The notes: generated from the sequence alone by a model not told the origin. 64,000 bases of DNA from Gonatopus flavifemur (GCA_018340375.1 JAFFJZ010000007.1:9796001-9860000), one strand, 5' to 3'; positions 1 to 12,291 are shown, counted from the first letter of the stretch. A program made the numbers and translations.

Positions 1-42
1 AAATATTCCGGAGGTAAACTAGTCTCCCGTTCGGATCTCCGG

Positions 43-903
43 GTGGAGGCTGCTCGAGGAAGCTTCATCAGCAAAGAACTAAGACCGAAGAATAGGATTC
101 TTCGAGTCAGAGCGTGGAATGTTAGATCACTGAGGCAAGTGGGAAAATTAGAAAATTTGAAATTAAAAATGAATAGGTTGAATATAGACGTAATGGGGAT
201 TAGCGAAATGAGATCCCAGATAACATGTAGGCTTGTCATAACCCTGTCACACTTGTCATTCGATTGTTTTTGGCTTGTTATTGACAACCTTGTCAGTGTA
301 AGGTTGCTACAGCCCTGCTGCAAGGGTTTTATAAGCTTGTACCCTTGTCGTGTGTCAACTAGGAGGCTTATATCAACCTTGTCACAAGCTTGCCTGACAA
401 CATTGCAGCAAGGTTAAATTGCTATCTGGGATGGCCACAAGAGGGCGATTTCTGAAGTGGGGATTATAGAATAATTCATACAGGATCAAAGGACGGTCAA
501 GCAGGTGTAGGAATTGTAATGCATAAAAGAGTAGGAAATAGAATAGAAAATTATTTGCAACATAATGAACGTGTGATGATGGTTAGAATCAGAACAAAAC
601 CGATAGACACAGTCATAGTCCAAGTATACATGCCCACATCTGCATATTCGGAGGAAGATATTGAAAAAACGTACGAAGAAATAGAAGAAGTGATAGAATA
701 TGTTAAGGGAGAAGAGAATTTGATAGTGATGGGGGATTGGAATGCGGTAGTAGGACAAGGAAAAGAGGACAACATAATAGGAGATTTTGCGTTAGGGAGG
801 AGGAACGATAGAGGACAACGTTTAGTCGAATTCTGTGAAAATCATAAGATGGTTATCACAAACACTTTATTCGAAAATCATCCAAGAAGAATCTACCCTT
901 AAA
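43..903 (+). pseudogene. Retrotransposon endonuclease domain, interrupted
   Basis: The N-terminal piece (43-214) carries the start of an exonuclease-endonuclease-phosphatase fold, with the conserved Asn in WNVRSLRQVGKL and the catalytic Glu in SEMR. A 216-bp inverted-repeat element then interrupts it at 215-430. After the insertion the frame resumes through SKDGQAGVGIV, the GDWNAVVG motif (about 727-755) and RRNDRGQRLVEF. A stop inside the post-insertion reading (tga near 451) and a frame change around 900 separate it from the DYILV and SDH motifs, which sit in the next frame (905 onward). In an active element this enzyme nicks target DNA to prime reverse transcription. This copy cannot make the full protein. 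Confidence 0.85.
215..430. mobile_element. 216-bp inverted-repeat element inside the retrotransposon
   Basis: The ends are CCCAGATAACA at 215 and TGCTATCTGGG ending at 430, nearly perfect inverted repeats, with the dinucleotide AT on both sides (213-214 and 431-432). Removing the element plus one AT restores the codons for Glu-Met-Arg-Trp, the usual ETRW-type motif of the endonuclease. The element is therefore an exact insertion with a 2-bp target duplication. It has no coding capacity of its own. The same CCCA-type ends and 2-bp duplications recur at 19846, 34227, 57602, 60602 and 61128. Confidence 0.85.
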
Positions 904-904
904 A

Positions 905-3162
905 ATGCCAGGAGATACAGCAAGATACCAAATTGATTACATATTAGTGAAACAAAGATTTAGAAACCAAGTGAAACACTGTAAAACTTATCCCAGTGCA
1001 GATATAGATAGTGATCATAATATGTTGATGATGAAATGTTCTCTGAAATTCAAATCTCTGAAGAAGAAAACGAAAATGCAGAAAAGATGGAATTTGAAGA
1101 ACCTCAAGCAAAAACAAACACATAAGGCATTCGAGAAAATGTGGGATGAAAAATTGGGAGATCAAAAAGAGGAAGACTTGGGAATAGAGAGGAGATGGAC
1201 AAAGATGAAGGGGAATATAAGAGAATGTGCGGATAAGATTTCGAAGAATAATGGAGTAGAACCTAAAAACCCATGGATAACGGGAGAAATTTTAGAATTG
1301 ATAAATGAAAGAAGAAAATACAAGAATAATGATAGCCAAGAAGGCCAGCAACGATACAAATCATTGAGAAATAAAATAATAAGAGGATCAAGGAAAGCAA
1401 AAGAACAGTGGTTAAAAGAGAAATGTCAGGAAATAGAAATAAGATTGCATTTAGGAAAAATAGATGAAGCATATAGGATTATTAAAAGATTTTTCGGACA
1501 AATGAAATCTGGAAGCAATAAGATTAGAAACTCTCTAGGACGACAATTGATAAAAACGAAAGAGAAAATAGAACAGTGGATCAATCATTTGGAAGACTTG
1601 TATAGAGGAAACGATGATATAACACTTTTAGAGAAGGAGGAGGATGTAGATGAGGAAGAATTGGGAGATTCGATATTGAGATCAGAATTCGACAAGGCTT
1701 TGAAAGAATTGAAAAATAATAAAGCGCCAGGCATAGATGGCATAAGTGCGGACCTTATAAAAGCCTCCAGTGAAGGAACTCGTGACGCACTGTTTGAATT
1801 GATTAGAGATATGTACGAAAAAGGAGAAGTACCGGAAGATTTCCAAAAGAATAAAATTGTCGCTATCCCGAAAACCAAGGGGCAGACAAATGCGAGAACT
1901 ACAGAACGATCAGTTTAACTTCACATGTTTCGAAAATACTGACCAAAATTATATACAGGAGGATGGAAAATGAAATAGAGAGTAGATTGGCAGAAGATCA
2001 ATTTGGTTTTAGAAAAAATAGGGGAACGCGAGAAGCAATTTTAGCACTTAGGGCAGTAATAGAGAAAAGGATAGCGCTGAAGAAATCTGTGTACATAGGT
2101 TTTGTAGATATACAAAAGGCTTTCGAAAATGTGGACTGGGAGAAGATGTTTGCGATCCTGAGGAAGGTGGGAATAAATTATAAAGATAGAAGAATAATAT
2201 ACGAATTATATAAGAATCAAAGTGCAATAATTGACATAGAGGGTCAGGAAGGGGAAGCACAAATAAGAAGAGGGGTGAGACAAGGATGCTCATTATCACC
2301 ACTGATTTTCAATTTATATATAGAAAAAGCAATGAGCGAAGTGAAGGAGGAAATTCAATCGAAATTACAGATTCATGGAGAAAATATAAGTATGTTGAGA
2401 TTCGCGCATGACATAGCTATACTTGCCAAGAGTAGTACTGAGTTAGAAAATATTCTCAACACTATGAGAACAATATTATTGGAAAACTATTGTATGAATA
2501 TAAATAAAGACAAAACAAAATTCATGATGTGTACAGCAGCGAAAACAGCTAGAAGAACCAAAATCAAAATAGATACCGAGACAATTGAACAGGTAAAAGA
2601 ATTCAAATATCTAGGAAGCATAATTACAGAAAACGGCAAAAGCGAAAGAGATATAAGAGCAAGAATAGCACAAGGGAAACAGGCTTTTTACCAAAAGAAA
2701 CAGTTATTATGCTCAAAAAATATAAGCTTGGAAGTAAGGAAGAAATTCTTGAAGAGTTACGTTTGGAGCACAGCACTATATGGTTGCGAAACTTGTACAA
2801 TGGGGAAAACTGATCAACGAAGACTCGAAGCTCTTGAAATGTGGTGTTATAGGAGGATGCTCAGAATAAAATGGATAGACAAAGTCAAAAATGAAGAAGT
2901 ACTCGAGCAGATAAATGAAGAAAGAAATCTTTTGAAACACATCGTGAAAAGGAGAAGCAATCTTATAGGACACACATTACGGCATGAGAGTTTATTGAAA
3001 ACAATATTGGAAGGGAAAATGAATGGTAAAACTGGTAAAGGTAGACCTAGAGCAAGTTATATGAAGCAAATCGTACAAGACAAGGGATGTAGTAGATACG
3101 TAGAAATTAAACGTTTGGCGGATAATAGACAGGGGTGGAGGGTTTCATCAAACCAGTCGTAA
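905..3162 (+). pseudogene. Retrotransposon endonuclease C-terminus and reverse transcriptase
   Basis: The first block (905-1918) holds the end of the endonuclease (YQIDYILV, then SDHNML with the catalytic Asp-His) and a linker, and reaches the reverse-transcriptase start (NNKAPGIDGISADLIK). A one-base change around 1880-1891 shifts the frame. The second block (1963-3162) continues with DQFGFRKNRGTREAI, the first catalytic Asp in GFVDIQKAF, and RQGCSLSPLIFNLY. The FADD box has become FAHD (CAT codon at 2407-2409), so one of the two metal-binding aspartates is missing. The C-terminal region (IGHTLRHESLLKTILEGK, GKGRPRASY) is characteristic of this element group. The block ends with TAA at 3160-3162. 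Confidence 0.85.
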
Positions 3163-3200
3163 GACTGATTACTTCATGATGATGAAATCAAAATTCAAAA

Positions 3201-4894
3201 TTCCAGGTTTGGAGAAAAGATTTCATTCCCTCGGGGATATTGAAAGATGTCAAGGAAGGTAGTTTCCCCTTGCTTTCCCTCCGTTTCTGCCGATGTTCCT
3301 GGCGTTGGGATGATTTAGTTTCTCTCAGTTTGTATTCTCCCTCTCGAGTAGTTTATTCCACCCGAAAAAGAGACCCAAATCTGAGATACTTATCCTCCCC
3401 ACCACGTAAAGGAAGCAGATACTACCAAGGATGGATAAAAAGGATATCGAGGACAGGTATCAAGAATATCCCCCTGAAAGACCCGCAATCATCCCACGGG
3501 GAGGATATTCGGATTGCATTGTGAAAATACTACCCAGACAAAACACCCATCAATAGGATTCGTCGCCTCAACGTAGAATTTGGGTGGAGAATCGGTGAAT
3601 GAACGGTTGCTCGTCCGAAAGAAAATTCCAACCTTGTTTTTCATGCAAACTTTTTTCGTTGCCTCCACGTCGCTTCTCTATATAAATTCTACGTTGTTAA
3701 ATTCTATGTAATGGATTTGTGTGAGTAGATCCCAAATTTGCACCCCTGATTTTCTCGAGAATGGACAAATTGAACGATTCAAACTGGATTGCTAGATGAT
3801 CTCTCATCGTTGAAGAAGATGCAACAACGTTGTTTCCCCCTGGTTATTAATTCCTGACTCAAATTTAATAGTTAATAATCAGTTGTTTAAAAAATGAATG
3901 AATAAAATGACCAGAACTATTCGATAACACTTGCTTTCATGAAGATTGTTTTTCAAAACGAATATTCAAAGGTATTATGAATTTGATGAAACCACTCTTC
4001 CGACATGTTAATTTTAATAGCAATCATTATGAACTCGAAATATGATGATTTAGCACTCGTGCATGTTGTAGCGCGCACACATACGTATATCATAAATAAG
4101 CAGATCACAAATTAGAAACGTCTGGATGCAAGTTTTTTTTTCAATAATCAACGTTATTTTATTTCTTTTTTTTCGAGAATAAACAAGTCATCTCCACTTC
4201 CTTGTGTAAATGATATATTATTGAAGGAGAGGGAGAAGATTGAACGTGAAGTTTTATTTTTTTATTTATTTCTCAATCAATTACATCATGCATTTTTACT
4301 GGATGTGTAAACATCATGACGTTACGATGACTGGTTCAACGTAATAACAATTTTAAACTCTTGAACTTTGTTATAATGAATGTATAAAACAGAAATAATC
4401 TTTTTTCAACGTTAAAATTTTTGATTAAAAATTTTTTTAATGACTACATATTTATTAAGACTCTGCATATTGCTTTTTTTCATTTTTTCATTAAATTTGA
4501 AAATTATATATGTGTGTAATATTCAAAAATCAAAATATACAATATATGTATACGATTTGTATTCAACGACATGAAAAACTAAACCCCCAAACGAATCTCA
4601 ATACATTTTTTTTATTGAAAAAATGGGATAGTTTTCAATTTATTCGAATCGATTTAAATCGAAGAACGGTCTCCATCGGTCGTTCAGAATTCATTCCAGA
4701 GGAACTCTATTGAATTAGAATGAATTATATGGTGAATGAATTTCGTTAACGGTTTTGATTAAAAAATTTTCAACTCTACTGCAAGATTCCAATACAGATT
4801 AGCAACTAGATTCCAAACACAAAATTAAAATCCACATATTTTCAATCTTTGCTATTTTTCTGATTTTGGAATTGAAAATAATTCAACAGAATAG
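3201..4894. other. Intergenic stretch, no gene recognised
   Basis: About 3200-3730 is less AT-rich than its surroundings and holds a 94-codon open frame (3240-3524, plus) with no recognisable domain; I do not call it a gene. From 3730 on the sequence is AT-rich with poly-T runs and no convincing splice-bounded exon. This is downstream of the 3' end of the minus-strand FABP gene. Confidence 0.5.
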
Positions 4895-7117
4895 GATTTC
4901 TGGTAAATATGCAGAAGTGCGACTTCTGGGAGAACGACTAATTTAGGGGAGGATTTTTATGGAATTGGCTTTCGTTTAGGCCCAATAAGACATTGAAATG
5001 GGGGGAGCTGGGAAAAGTTCCCAAAGAGCACCCACACAGCTCATGAACAGCCCATCGTAGGAAAATGACGTGTTCCCTGCAGTTTCTTTGCGGGGACGAC
5101 TTCCATTTGGCCCCATTGGTGTTTCCGAACTGGTTGGGGTGAAAATAGTTCCCAAGGAATGTCAATGTAGCTCATAGACTGTGCCTTCACCCTTACCACC
5201 GCGCCTACCACCCCCTCACCTTCTCCCCGGGGAGTGAAGTTTCAGCTTTTATGCGGAGTTCAGATGCACGTTTGTTTATAAGTTTTTTTTACCGCCGTGG
5301 AAGCTGCAATTGACCACTAACAATGAATCTAATCCCTGTCTCACTCGCTGGCACCCCCCTACCCCCATCCTAAAAGGGCTTGCAGATCAATTTTCATCGA
5401 AACCTGAGACGGCTGTGTGTTCTCATGTTGCTGGTCTGGGAGTGATGAGAAAGTACATTATGGTAACATTAATTTCAAGCATGTCGTTTTTTTGTAACTC
5501 GAATTGATTTATAAAGTTTGCAAAATAAATGCGTGAAATAACACAAAAAATTCACTTCATATATCTAGTCCGTAAAATCGCACAAAATACGAGTCTTTCT
5601 GATTCAAAAGTTTCTTCCAAATCCAAAGGCTTTTGAAATATCAGGGATGAAGAAATGTTCGATTTTTTCAACTCCGAAACTTTGAAAAACCGTATCTCGG
5701 AAATGAAAGGTATCCCAATCGAAATAAAAAAATACGTATCGATTATTTTCCTTTCTAGAACATGATCCTAAGCGTGGAGCTTTAACTGTGAACCTCAATT
5801 GCATCGAACAGTTTCTTACAGTACTTTCTTCAATCTTTCACTTATTTTCTCATTCTTTCACTCAGCTGTTTGTTATTACTGAGTTTTTCACACCGTGCAA
5901 AACGGAATCAGACGGCCAGATACCTTTCTTGATAGTTTTGTGTCACTCGTGTCACAGATGAAACGTTAATTTTGAAATAATATGATTTTCAACTTGCAAA
6001 AGTTTTCGAGTTTTTTTCAGTGTGCTGCTCTTTCCAACCTAACCCACCTAACAGCTGCCTGCAAGATGAGCTCATTCTTGCCTTAAGCGTCCTTCCGAGA
6101 CGCTTTATCGGCTTGTTCCGTGTTTCAAGTATGTGTCCGGGATGCGTGAACTGTTTGGGTGTTGTTTGGGAACGGCAAACAGAAAAACTCGTTTGGTGAG
6201 AGATTCAAAACGTAACAAGGGTTTATTAGGAATCGTCTCCACGAGGGGATCACGGCTGACCTGCAGAATCATCACTTACCACTTCATCATTTCACCGCTG
6301 CTTTTTATGAGCTATTTAGGCGTTCTTGGGATACTCCTCGTGGCACTCACTACCTGCAATCTTCCCTGAAGTTGGGAGAAAGTAGTGTCTACGAATGAAT
6401 CCCGCACAGCCACCATTATTATCATCTGTAGCTTCGTAATCTGGTTTTTTTCCCGGGGAAAAACCCCACGAATCCCCCCTAAAACATCATTTGGTATTCC
6501 ATGATGCAAAAGGAGCTCTTTATGAGCTCTACGGGCATTGTTTGGGAACTTCTTATAACTCTTCCCATTTGAATGTCTCATTGGCGCTGAATGGAAGCCA
6601 CTTCTGTTGAGGTGGGATGGAATTAATGGCCACGAAACACTGATACCACCGTTCAGTGCTTCGTAATGCAGGAGACGCTTTTTATGAGCTGTTTCGAGAT
6701 TGTTGAATCACTTTTCTCTGCTTTCACCACCTTGAGTGTTCACAGGGAGTGAAACCCCCCCCCCCCTTCCCTCTGTCCCGGAAAGAAACCCACCAAACCC
6801 CACCAAAATCATCATTTAATGTTCCGCGATACAGAAGGTGCTGTTTGTGAGCTGTGTGGGCACTGTTTGATAACTTCTTCTAGCTCCCTCTATTCGAATG
6901 CCTTATTTGGCCTGAATGAAAGCCATTTCCGCAAAGACCATCTCCTAAATTAGTCAATTTCCCACGATGGGCTGTTTATGAGCTGTATGGGTGCTCTTTG
7001 GGAACTTTTCCCAGCTCCCCTTATTCGAATGTTTCATTGGAGCTAAATGAAAGTCATTTCCCCTGAATTAGTCGTCTTCCCAGAAGTCGCACTCCTGCAT
7101 ATTTACCGGATTTCTTA
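4895..7117. mobile_element. 2.2-kb fold-back element with internal subrepeats
   Basis: The left end (GGTAAATATGCAGAAGTGCG from about 4902) is the inverted counterpart of the right end (GTCGCACTCCTGCATATTTACC ends near 7108). The arms continue through the 'cccaaagagcaccc...agctcatgaacagcccatcg' region on the left (5015-5060) and the 'gggctgtttatgagct...gggtgctctttggg' region on the right (6968-7015). Inside the right part a unit built round 'TTTATGAGCT' recurs near 6304, 6520, 6675, 6848 and 6972, so the unit is roughly 130-215 bp and degenerate. The coding frames here (for example 6133-6369) are by-products of the repeat. No transposase is seen, so it is probably non-autonomous. Confidence 0.65.
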
Positions 7118-7249
7118 TGCTTTCCAAGTCTTCTTCATTCCAGATTTTTTACTGGTTAGCTAGATGTAATTGGATAAGAAAGAATAAATGAATATACTTT
7201 TTACAAAATTTGAAGAAATTTTATTTTACTTCCATGAAGATTTATAAAT

Positions 7250-7255
7250 TTTATT
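7250..7255 (-). terminator. Candidate poly(A) signal of the FABP gene
   Basis: The minus strand reads AATAAA here, about 225 bases past the stop codon. Another lies at 7220-7225, and one overlaps the stop itself (7477-7482), which is probably too close to be the main site. Which one is used cannot be told from sequence. Confidence 0.35.
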
Positions 7256-7477
7256 TTGTTCATAGTATCTATAGTCCGGCGTATAGAATTGTGACGTTGT
7301 AGCAACAGTATTATAGATCACATCGAAGCCTTTTGAAATCGTGGTACATTATTCACCATGTGTAATAAATTACATTATGTTATTGTATTCAAACATAATG
7401 ACCCGAACACATTTCACGTCAATAATGCTGCTCATGCGAGTGTTATGTATCATTTCTTTTACATAACAAAAATACAT

Positions 7478-7531
7478 TTATTCTTGTACCTTGTAGACTC
7501 TCGTACACACAATATCGTCAACCTTCATAAC
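7478..7531 (-). CDS. fabp: FABP last exon (C-terminus)
   Basis: On the minus strand a clean acceptor (tgattacag) opens directly onto an exon encoding VMKVDDIVCTRVYKVQE and a TAA stop (7478-7480). This is the final beta strand of cytosolic fatty-acid-binding proteins. The Arg-x-Tyr pair in CTRVYK binds the fatty-acid carboxylate in this family, together with an arginine in the previous exon (IEREF). The exon begins in phase 0, matching the donor at the end of the central exon (10490), so the joined protein reads ...PTEMKA-VMKVDD. It is too short for simple ORF searches and was found by looking for the expected C-terminus. With exon 1a the protein has 134 residues, with exon 1b 132, both normal for the family. 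Confidence 0.95.
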   Translation of the reverse strand, partial: VMKVDDIVCTRVYKVQE

Positions 7532-10489
7532 CTGTAATCAAAGAATTGAAGACAAAAATTAAATTACATGTTTCATCCTCAAATTTTGAAATCACGTTCA
7601 TAGAAAGGTATAATATGAGTGTGCAGCGAATTGTAAAAATTAAATCTTTTCTGGAAATTAAGATACACAAGTTTTACATATTTTATATAGAATTGTATTT
7701 AGACGGCTCTATTTTTCAATTGAAAATTCTGCTTGGGATGGTACACTGAGAAAAAAGAAGTTGTAAATTCAAGTTGATTTCACAACAGTGAATGTGAGAT
7801 ATATCATAGCTGATATAAATTTTACATTCCCAGCTGTAAAATCAACTAAAATTGTGGTGATTAGTTAGAACTATTTTTTAAAATCGTCCAAATATTGACT
7901 TGGCAGAATGTAAATCTCACAAGGTTTTTCCCTGGGTTTAAAGTATTTTTTCTAAAAGACTCAACTAAAACTCATCGTTCAAAAGAAATCTCAGGCTTTT
8001 ATTTGTTAGATGTCATAAAATGCAATCGACATCTCTAATTTAAAAAGTCACAGTTCAATCACATTGAATAATGAGATCTAATACAAACTTTGCGACGGTG
8101 AATAACCATTCGCCCTCGTTCAAATCCGTAGAAAATCATTGGAACCGGTTGAATTAATGAGACTCAATGGAAATTCAATGGAGTTCAATAAGGTCATCTA
8201 CCATTGCAATGTGTCTAATAAATTGCATAATTAATAGATTTCAATGGAACTTTTTTACCGGGAAGAATCTTCCTTTCAAAAGTTTTTTTGAACCTGTTGG
8301 GGGATCGGGTCGAGTATTGAATGTCCAGACGTATTCTCAACACCATCTACCTCATCGCAGCCCGACCCCCTAATGCTAAAAAAAATGTTTAAATAACCAA
8401 TGAAATCGGGAGAGATCACATACTACGCGGATACCCAAAATATTTCAAAGTTGTTCGATACATTGTAAAAAATAATCGTGGAATAATCAAAGAATTTCAC
8501 TATGATTTGATGAACTTTTTCTTCCCTTCCCAAGTAGAATTGGAAATCGGCCCATAAAAGTTGCAGTAGCCTGGGTCCAAGTAGGGTCTTGACTGGTCCA
8601 CTTTTCAATCGGAGAAATTTCTACCCGGGTGAGGTTTCGATACCCAAAACATCGAACAGTTCTTCAAAATGAGGGAAAAATCTCCTATTTTTGAAGAACC
8701 AGCAATTTTCCCAAGATCAGGGGACAGAATCCACCACAAGCAGAGAAAAAACTCCCCATAATTTTTACAGGGTAAATACTATATAGAATATTGAAAAACC
8801 CTCAAAATATGGAAAATAATATGGAATTTTGGCAAGTTTATGGAAATGAACAGGGAAAACTTTTCTACGGGAAGCTTTGTATGAATATTCTAAACGGTTA
8901 TTTGAATGTCATGATGTCATGATTCAATAGAGAACAAAGAGTTTTCTGATCAAATTTATAATGTGCATTGTGATAAAAGCTACATTAAGCTGCACCAATA
9001 TGCACTGAACAATTGAGTCACGAATAACAGACGCACGCAAGTATGAGCGGAACTTTTGATCAATTACTTGAATACTGTCAGGACCATTTAACCGGTTACC
9101 TCTTGATGTGACGATGATACTTCTCAGCACTTACACAGGACAGGGCGTGTAACTCTTTTAAGCCCCCATAATTTACGATTCACTGTCCATCGTTTAAAAA
9201 GCGTGAGGATCTTTTCATGATAATCACCACAATTACTGTCAGATTTTGCACATTCATTTATATCTCTATTCATAAAAACATGTTACGTTTCAAATGATTC
9301 ATGTTCTTGAATGTTCTTATCGAATAGATATTCCATGCATGTTTTAGAAACACTATTGTTGAATCTGGACGGCGATGATATAAAGGGAGACAATAACTCG
9401 GTCTGACTTCGAGAAGATTTATCTAATTTATCAATTACACCGTCTGGGACCAGGGGCGGTACATGCATACATTATATTTATAGTTGTACAGAGAAGGTTC
9501 CAATAATCTTCAGAAAAGGCTGCAGGCCTAACAACGTACTTCCGATGTCTCCGTTATCTCCATGTAGATCTCACGGAACTAGAAATTATCCACTTAGCGG
9601 AAATGTAACGGAGGCATCGATGAATTAGAAGAAAATGTAAACATATCTGCATTTGTTTTTTATTGCTAAATTCTTGATTCTTGATTCATCAAATCTTCCT
9701 GGACTAACAAAGGAACAATCCTGAATATAACTCCTCCCCGTCTTGACTATAAAATTTTATATTCTCGTGTACGTTTTGAAATACACCTTATCAAATCGAT
9801 TAAAAAAAGATGATATTTCAGATAGGAAAAACCTCGTTGGCTCATCTTTCGTTCCATCATTGAATCAAAGTTGAGGGAAGAAAACCCAATAGAAGTTTCG
9901 AAACATCAGTTGTTTTCCCTCTCATATTTCGAACCAACCAACTTTTCGAGAAAGCCGAAGGTTTATTTTATGCGCCTGGAATCGCTGATGGATCGGTGAG
10001 TCGCCAAAACTAACATTTTTATCGCATTGAAACTTTAAATACGATTATCCCATTAACTGCGTTTTCAAAAGCTGCTCGTGCAAAAAATTATTGATCGATC
10101 TGGCTAATTCCCCTACCATGGACAATTCACAGCCTCGATTGAGTTATCAAATTGATTTCGATCAAGGCATCAAGATTACCAAATGATTGATATCTCAATA
10201 ACCCAAATGATATTCAGGTTTCAAGGAAAAGATTTTATATGTTATGAATCATTGATATTCCAAGACATATAATCATGTTCTGATTGACAATCAAGATATC
10301 GGATATTGATACCGTATCGACGAGTTTTCCAATTGTTCAAAACGTTATTGAAAACAAATCGTCAATAATCTTGACTTTTACTCAAGTACCATCATACATT
10401 GAGTTGTCGCATAAAAGGAAGTGCAGATTAAACAACATAATTGATTTCTTATCTTAAATTGATATCGCTCGATTTCATAGAATACTAAC
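7532..10489 (-). other. FABP intron 2
   Basis: This is the intron between the central and last FABP exons, bounded by a donor (GTTAGT, minus strand, 10489 downward) and an acceptor ending at 7532. It is AT-rich. A possible small inverted-repeat element sits at about 7743-7937 (cactgagaaaaa at the left, tttttccctggg at the right), but its ends match weakly. A short inverted repeat surrounds 8300-8370 (gggggatcggg / cccgaccccc). I see no further exon. Confidence 0.7.
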
Positions 10490-10761
10490 CGCTTTCATTT
10501 CCGTGGGTGAGAATTCTCTTTCTATAACAGTTTCTTTTTCACCCTTTTGAATCTGCGTCAATTTATTCCCATCCAAAGTGCAAACACTCTTGACTTTTCT
10601 ACCATCCGGAGTTTCTTCATCAAATTCTTGACCAAGCTTGAATTTGATTTCCGAATTTTTGAAAGTACTCGATGTTTTCAAGGTGAATTCATCATCGTTC
10701 TTTGTTAGTTCCACCACAGGACTGACGCTGCTTCCCATTTTTCGCGTTACCATACCCACGC
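10490..10761 (-). CDS. fabp: FABP central exon, shared by both isoforms
   Basis: This 272-bp exon encodes about two thirds of a cytosolic fatty-acid-binding protein. It starts VGMVTRKMGSSVSPVVEL, continues through STFKNSEIKFKLGQEFDEET and GRKVKSVCTLDGNKL, and ends IEREFSPTEMKA. The family is an intracellular ten-stranded beta barrel that carries long-chain fatty acids, notably in muscle and fat tissue. The acceptor (gctttgtttcag, minus strand) is followed by GC GTG GGT, so the first codon is completed by one G from the upstream exon (phase 1). The donor is GCG|GTTAGT at 10490/10489. The first intron position, after residue 25-27, and the last one near residue 117 agree with conserved FABP introns; the middle intron of vertebrate genes is absent. 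There is no frameshift or missing residue, so this looks like a functional gene. Confidence 0.97.
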
Positions 10762-10936
10762 CTGAAACAAAGCGAATTTTTCAATTAAATATCGAATTTA
10801 AAGAAAATGGTATTGCGAAATTTTTTAAGTGTATTGATAATGGTTTTGTAACTCATAATGAGAAACGTAAGACGAATTCTTTCCATTTTCAGCTTAGCAT
10901 TAAACAAAATTCATCTCAGTGCTAAATTTTCTCACT

Positions 10937-11082
10937 TGCAGAGGAAAATTCTTGACGATTTTGAAAAGTTTACTGTTTTACAGTAACAGCAAACTTCTTG
11001 CTAACTCAGCGAAAAGCTTTGTCATATCCGCAAAGTAAATCTTTGAGATTCGCTGTTTCAGCAAGATATTTTCTCTGCGAGT
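10937..11082. repeat. Old, diverged CACGGAG-family fragment
   Basis: The edges read 'cttgcagaggaaaa' and 'ttttctctgcgag'. The interior has the family's alternating 'aacagcaaac', 'cttgctaactcagcgaaaa' and 'ctgtttcagcaag' motifs. It is much more diverged than the copies at 33510, 39775 and 52680. Confidence 0.55.
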
Positions 11083-11656
11083 AGCATGGAGAGAAATCGA
11101 ATAATAATGATTAGGAAGTACTCATTCTAGTGTTTACAGAATCAATCAGAAATGAAAATCTGTCGATATCGATTTCATATCAAATTGATGTTTAGCGTAT
11201 CAACGTTAGATCAAAATTCAATAAAAATCTATTAGCTCGACATCGGTTTGATATCACATTGACATTTGCCTTCGGCTGGGGCGTATGTTGCCATTCATGT
11301 ACAAAAATTCGATTGATTACATGTGAAGGATAACCTTGTACGAATGATCCATATCATTACGGAGAAGTTGTTATGTAATTCACATTTGACCTTCAAGAAT
11401 CAACAAAATCATGACAATGAACTTCACCCAATAAAAGTTTGTGGAACGCATGTGTAATATATATCTGCATTCAATTACTTTGATTGGACGCTGCATTTCT
11501 TATGCAGAATTGTGATGTTTTATGAAAAAAGTTTTTAAGAATTAAGTGATGATAAAATAATCATACAGCAGTTCATTTTCATTCAAACAAGGAACAATTG
11601 CAAATTTTTGTAATGTATTATGAAATGAAATGTCATTTTATTGGCTATATTTGCTA

Positions 11657-11681
11657 TTGTTGTTGTTGTTGTTGTTGTTGG
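11657..11681 (+). repeat. (TTG)n microsatellite
   Basis: Eight uninterrupted TTG units. A small frame nearby (11630-11830) translates this into poly-leucine and is not a gene. Confidence 0.95.
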
Positions 11682-12077
11682 GTGTTAGAATGGATTTCAA
11701 AGTGCATCAATTTATCATAAAAATTGCAAAATTATGCCTACAGATGCTATTGAAGAATAAGAAAGTGGGATTGCGTAATACACGCATGAATCAAAGTTCA
11801 TTTCTAGTCTCGAATATAAATAGACGTTGAAAAATTTTTTACTATTCTCTTCTGTTGAGAAAATGAAGAAGTGAAGGAGAAAACAAAATCGTCACTTGCA
11901 TTATTATATTGAATTGATATTCTTGAAAATCTGTAAGCATCAATCTTCATTTTTGAGTGGGGATATTATTGATGGATAAACTGAATTTTTGGAAAGTTAG
12001 GATTGCGGTTGTTTTTATATTCAACGTGGATTCAAAATATACGTTCTGAATATTGAGGAATGAATGTGAACAAAATG

Positions 12078-12291
12078 TAGGGTGAACTACCCAGTAGATG
12101 AACGATTCATAAAAGAAGTAACTATTATGAATTTTTGTTACATTGAAATAATTTGATTGTCTCCATAAGAAGTTACTCCTACTGTGAAACCAAACGAATT
12201 ATTTTTATGGAGCAAAAATTTTTAATAATCACTTCTTCAATAAACCGTTCATCTACTGGTCCATCCTCCATCTACTGGGTGGTTCACCCTA
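12078..12291. mobile_element. 214-bp inverted-repeat element with TAGGGTGAAC ends
   Basis: The left end TAGGGTGAACTACCCAGTAG and the right end, which reads inward on the other strand as TAGGGTGAACCACCCAGTAG, match over about 25 bp. There is no coding capacity. The TAGGG start resembles hAT-type ends, but I could not find a matching 8-bp duplication, so the class is open. Confidence 0.75.

Larger units (their letters stand above)
1..3200 (+). mobile_element. Degenerate CFDP2/RTE-like non-LTR retrotransposon
   Basis: The stretch encodes, in order, an apurinic-like endonuclease and a reverse transcriptase followed by the C-terminal region typical of insect endonuclease-reverse-transcriptase (craniofacial-development-protein-2-like) elements. 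The 5' part before 43 looks like untranslated leader, and the window edge may cut it. The 3' end lies near 3165-3200, where a short run of ATG/GAT triplets (catgatgatgaaatc) recalls the microsatellite tails of RTE-type elements. Frame changes near 900 and 1890 and a substituted catalytic residue show that the copy is dead. The clade is inferred from protein character only. Confidence 0.85.
10762..12077. other. Start of the long FABP intron
   Basis: Non-coding AT-rich intron sequence. It holds an old copy of the CACGGAG-type repeat (10937-11082), a (TTG)n microsatellite at 11657-11681, and nothing that looks like an exon. Confidence 0.5.

Noticed and set aside
3240..3524. 94-codon frame after the retrotransposon
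   Set aside because: No recognisable domain and no splice or promoter context; left as unassigned sequence.
7477..7482. AATAAA overlapping the FABP stop codon as the poly(A) signal
   Set aside because: It would leave almost no 3' untranslated region; later AATAAA sites at 7250 and 7220 are more likely, though this is not excluded.
10638..10925. 95-codon plus-strand frame
   Set aside because: It is antisense to the FABP central exon and intron, without a domain.
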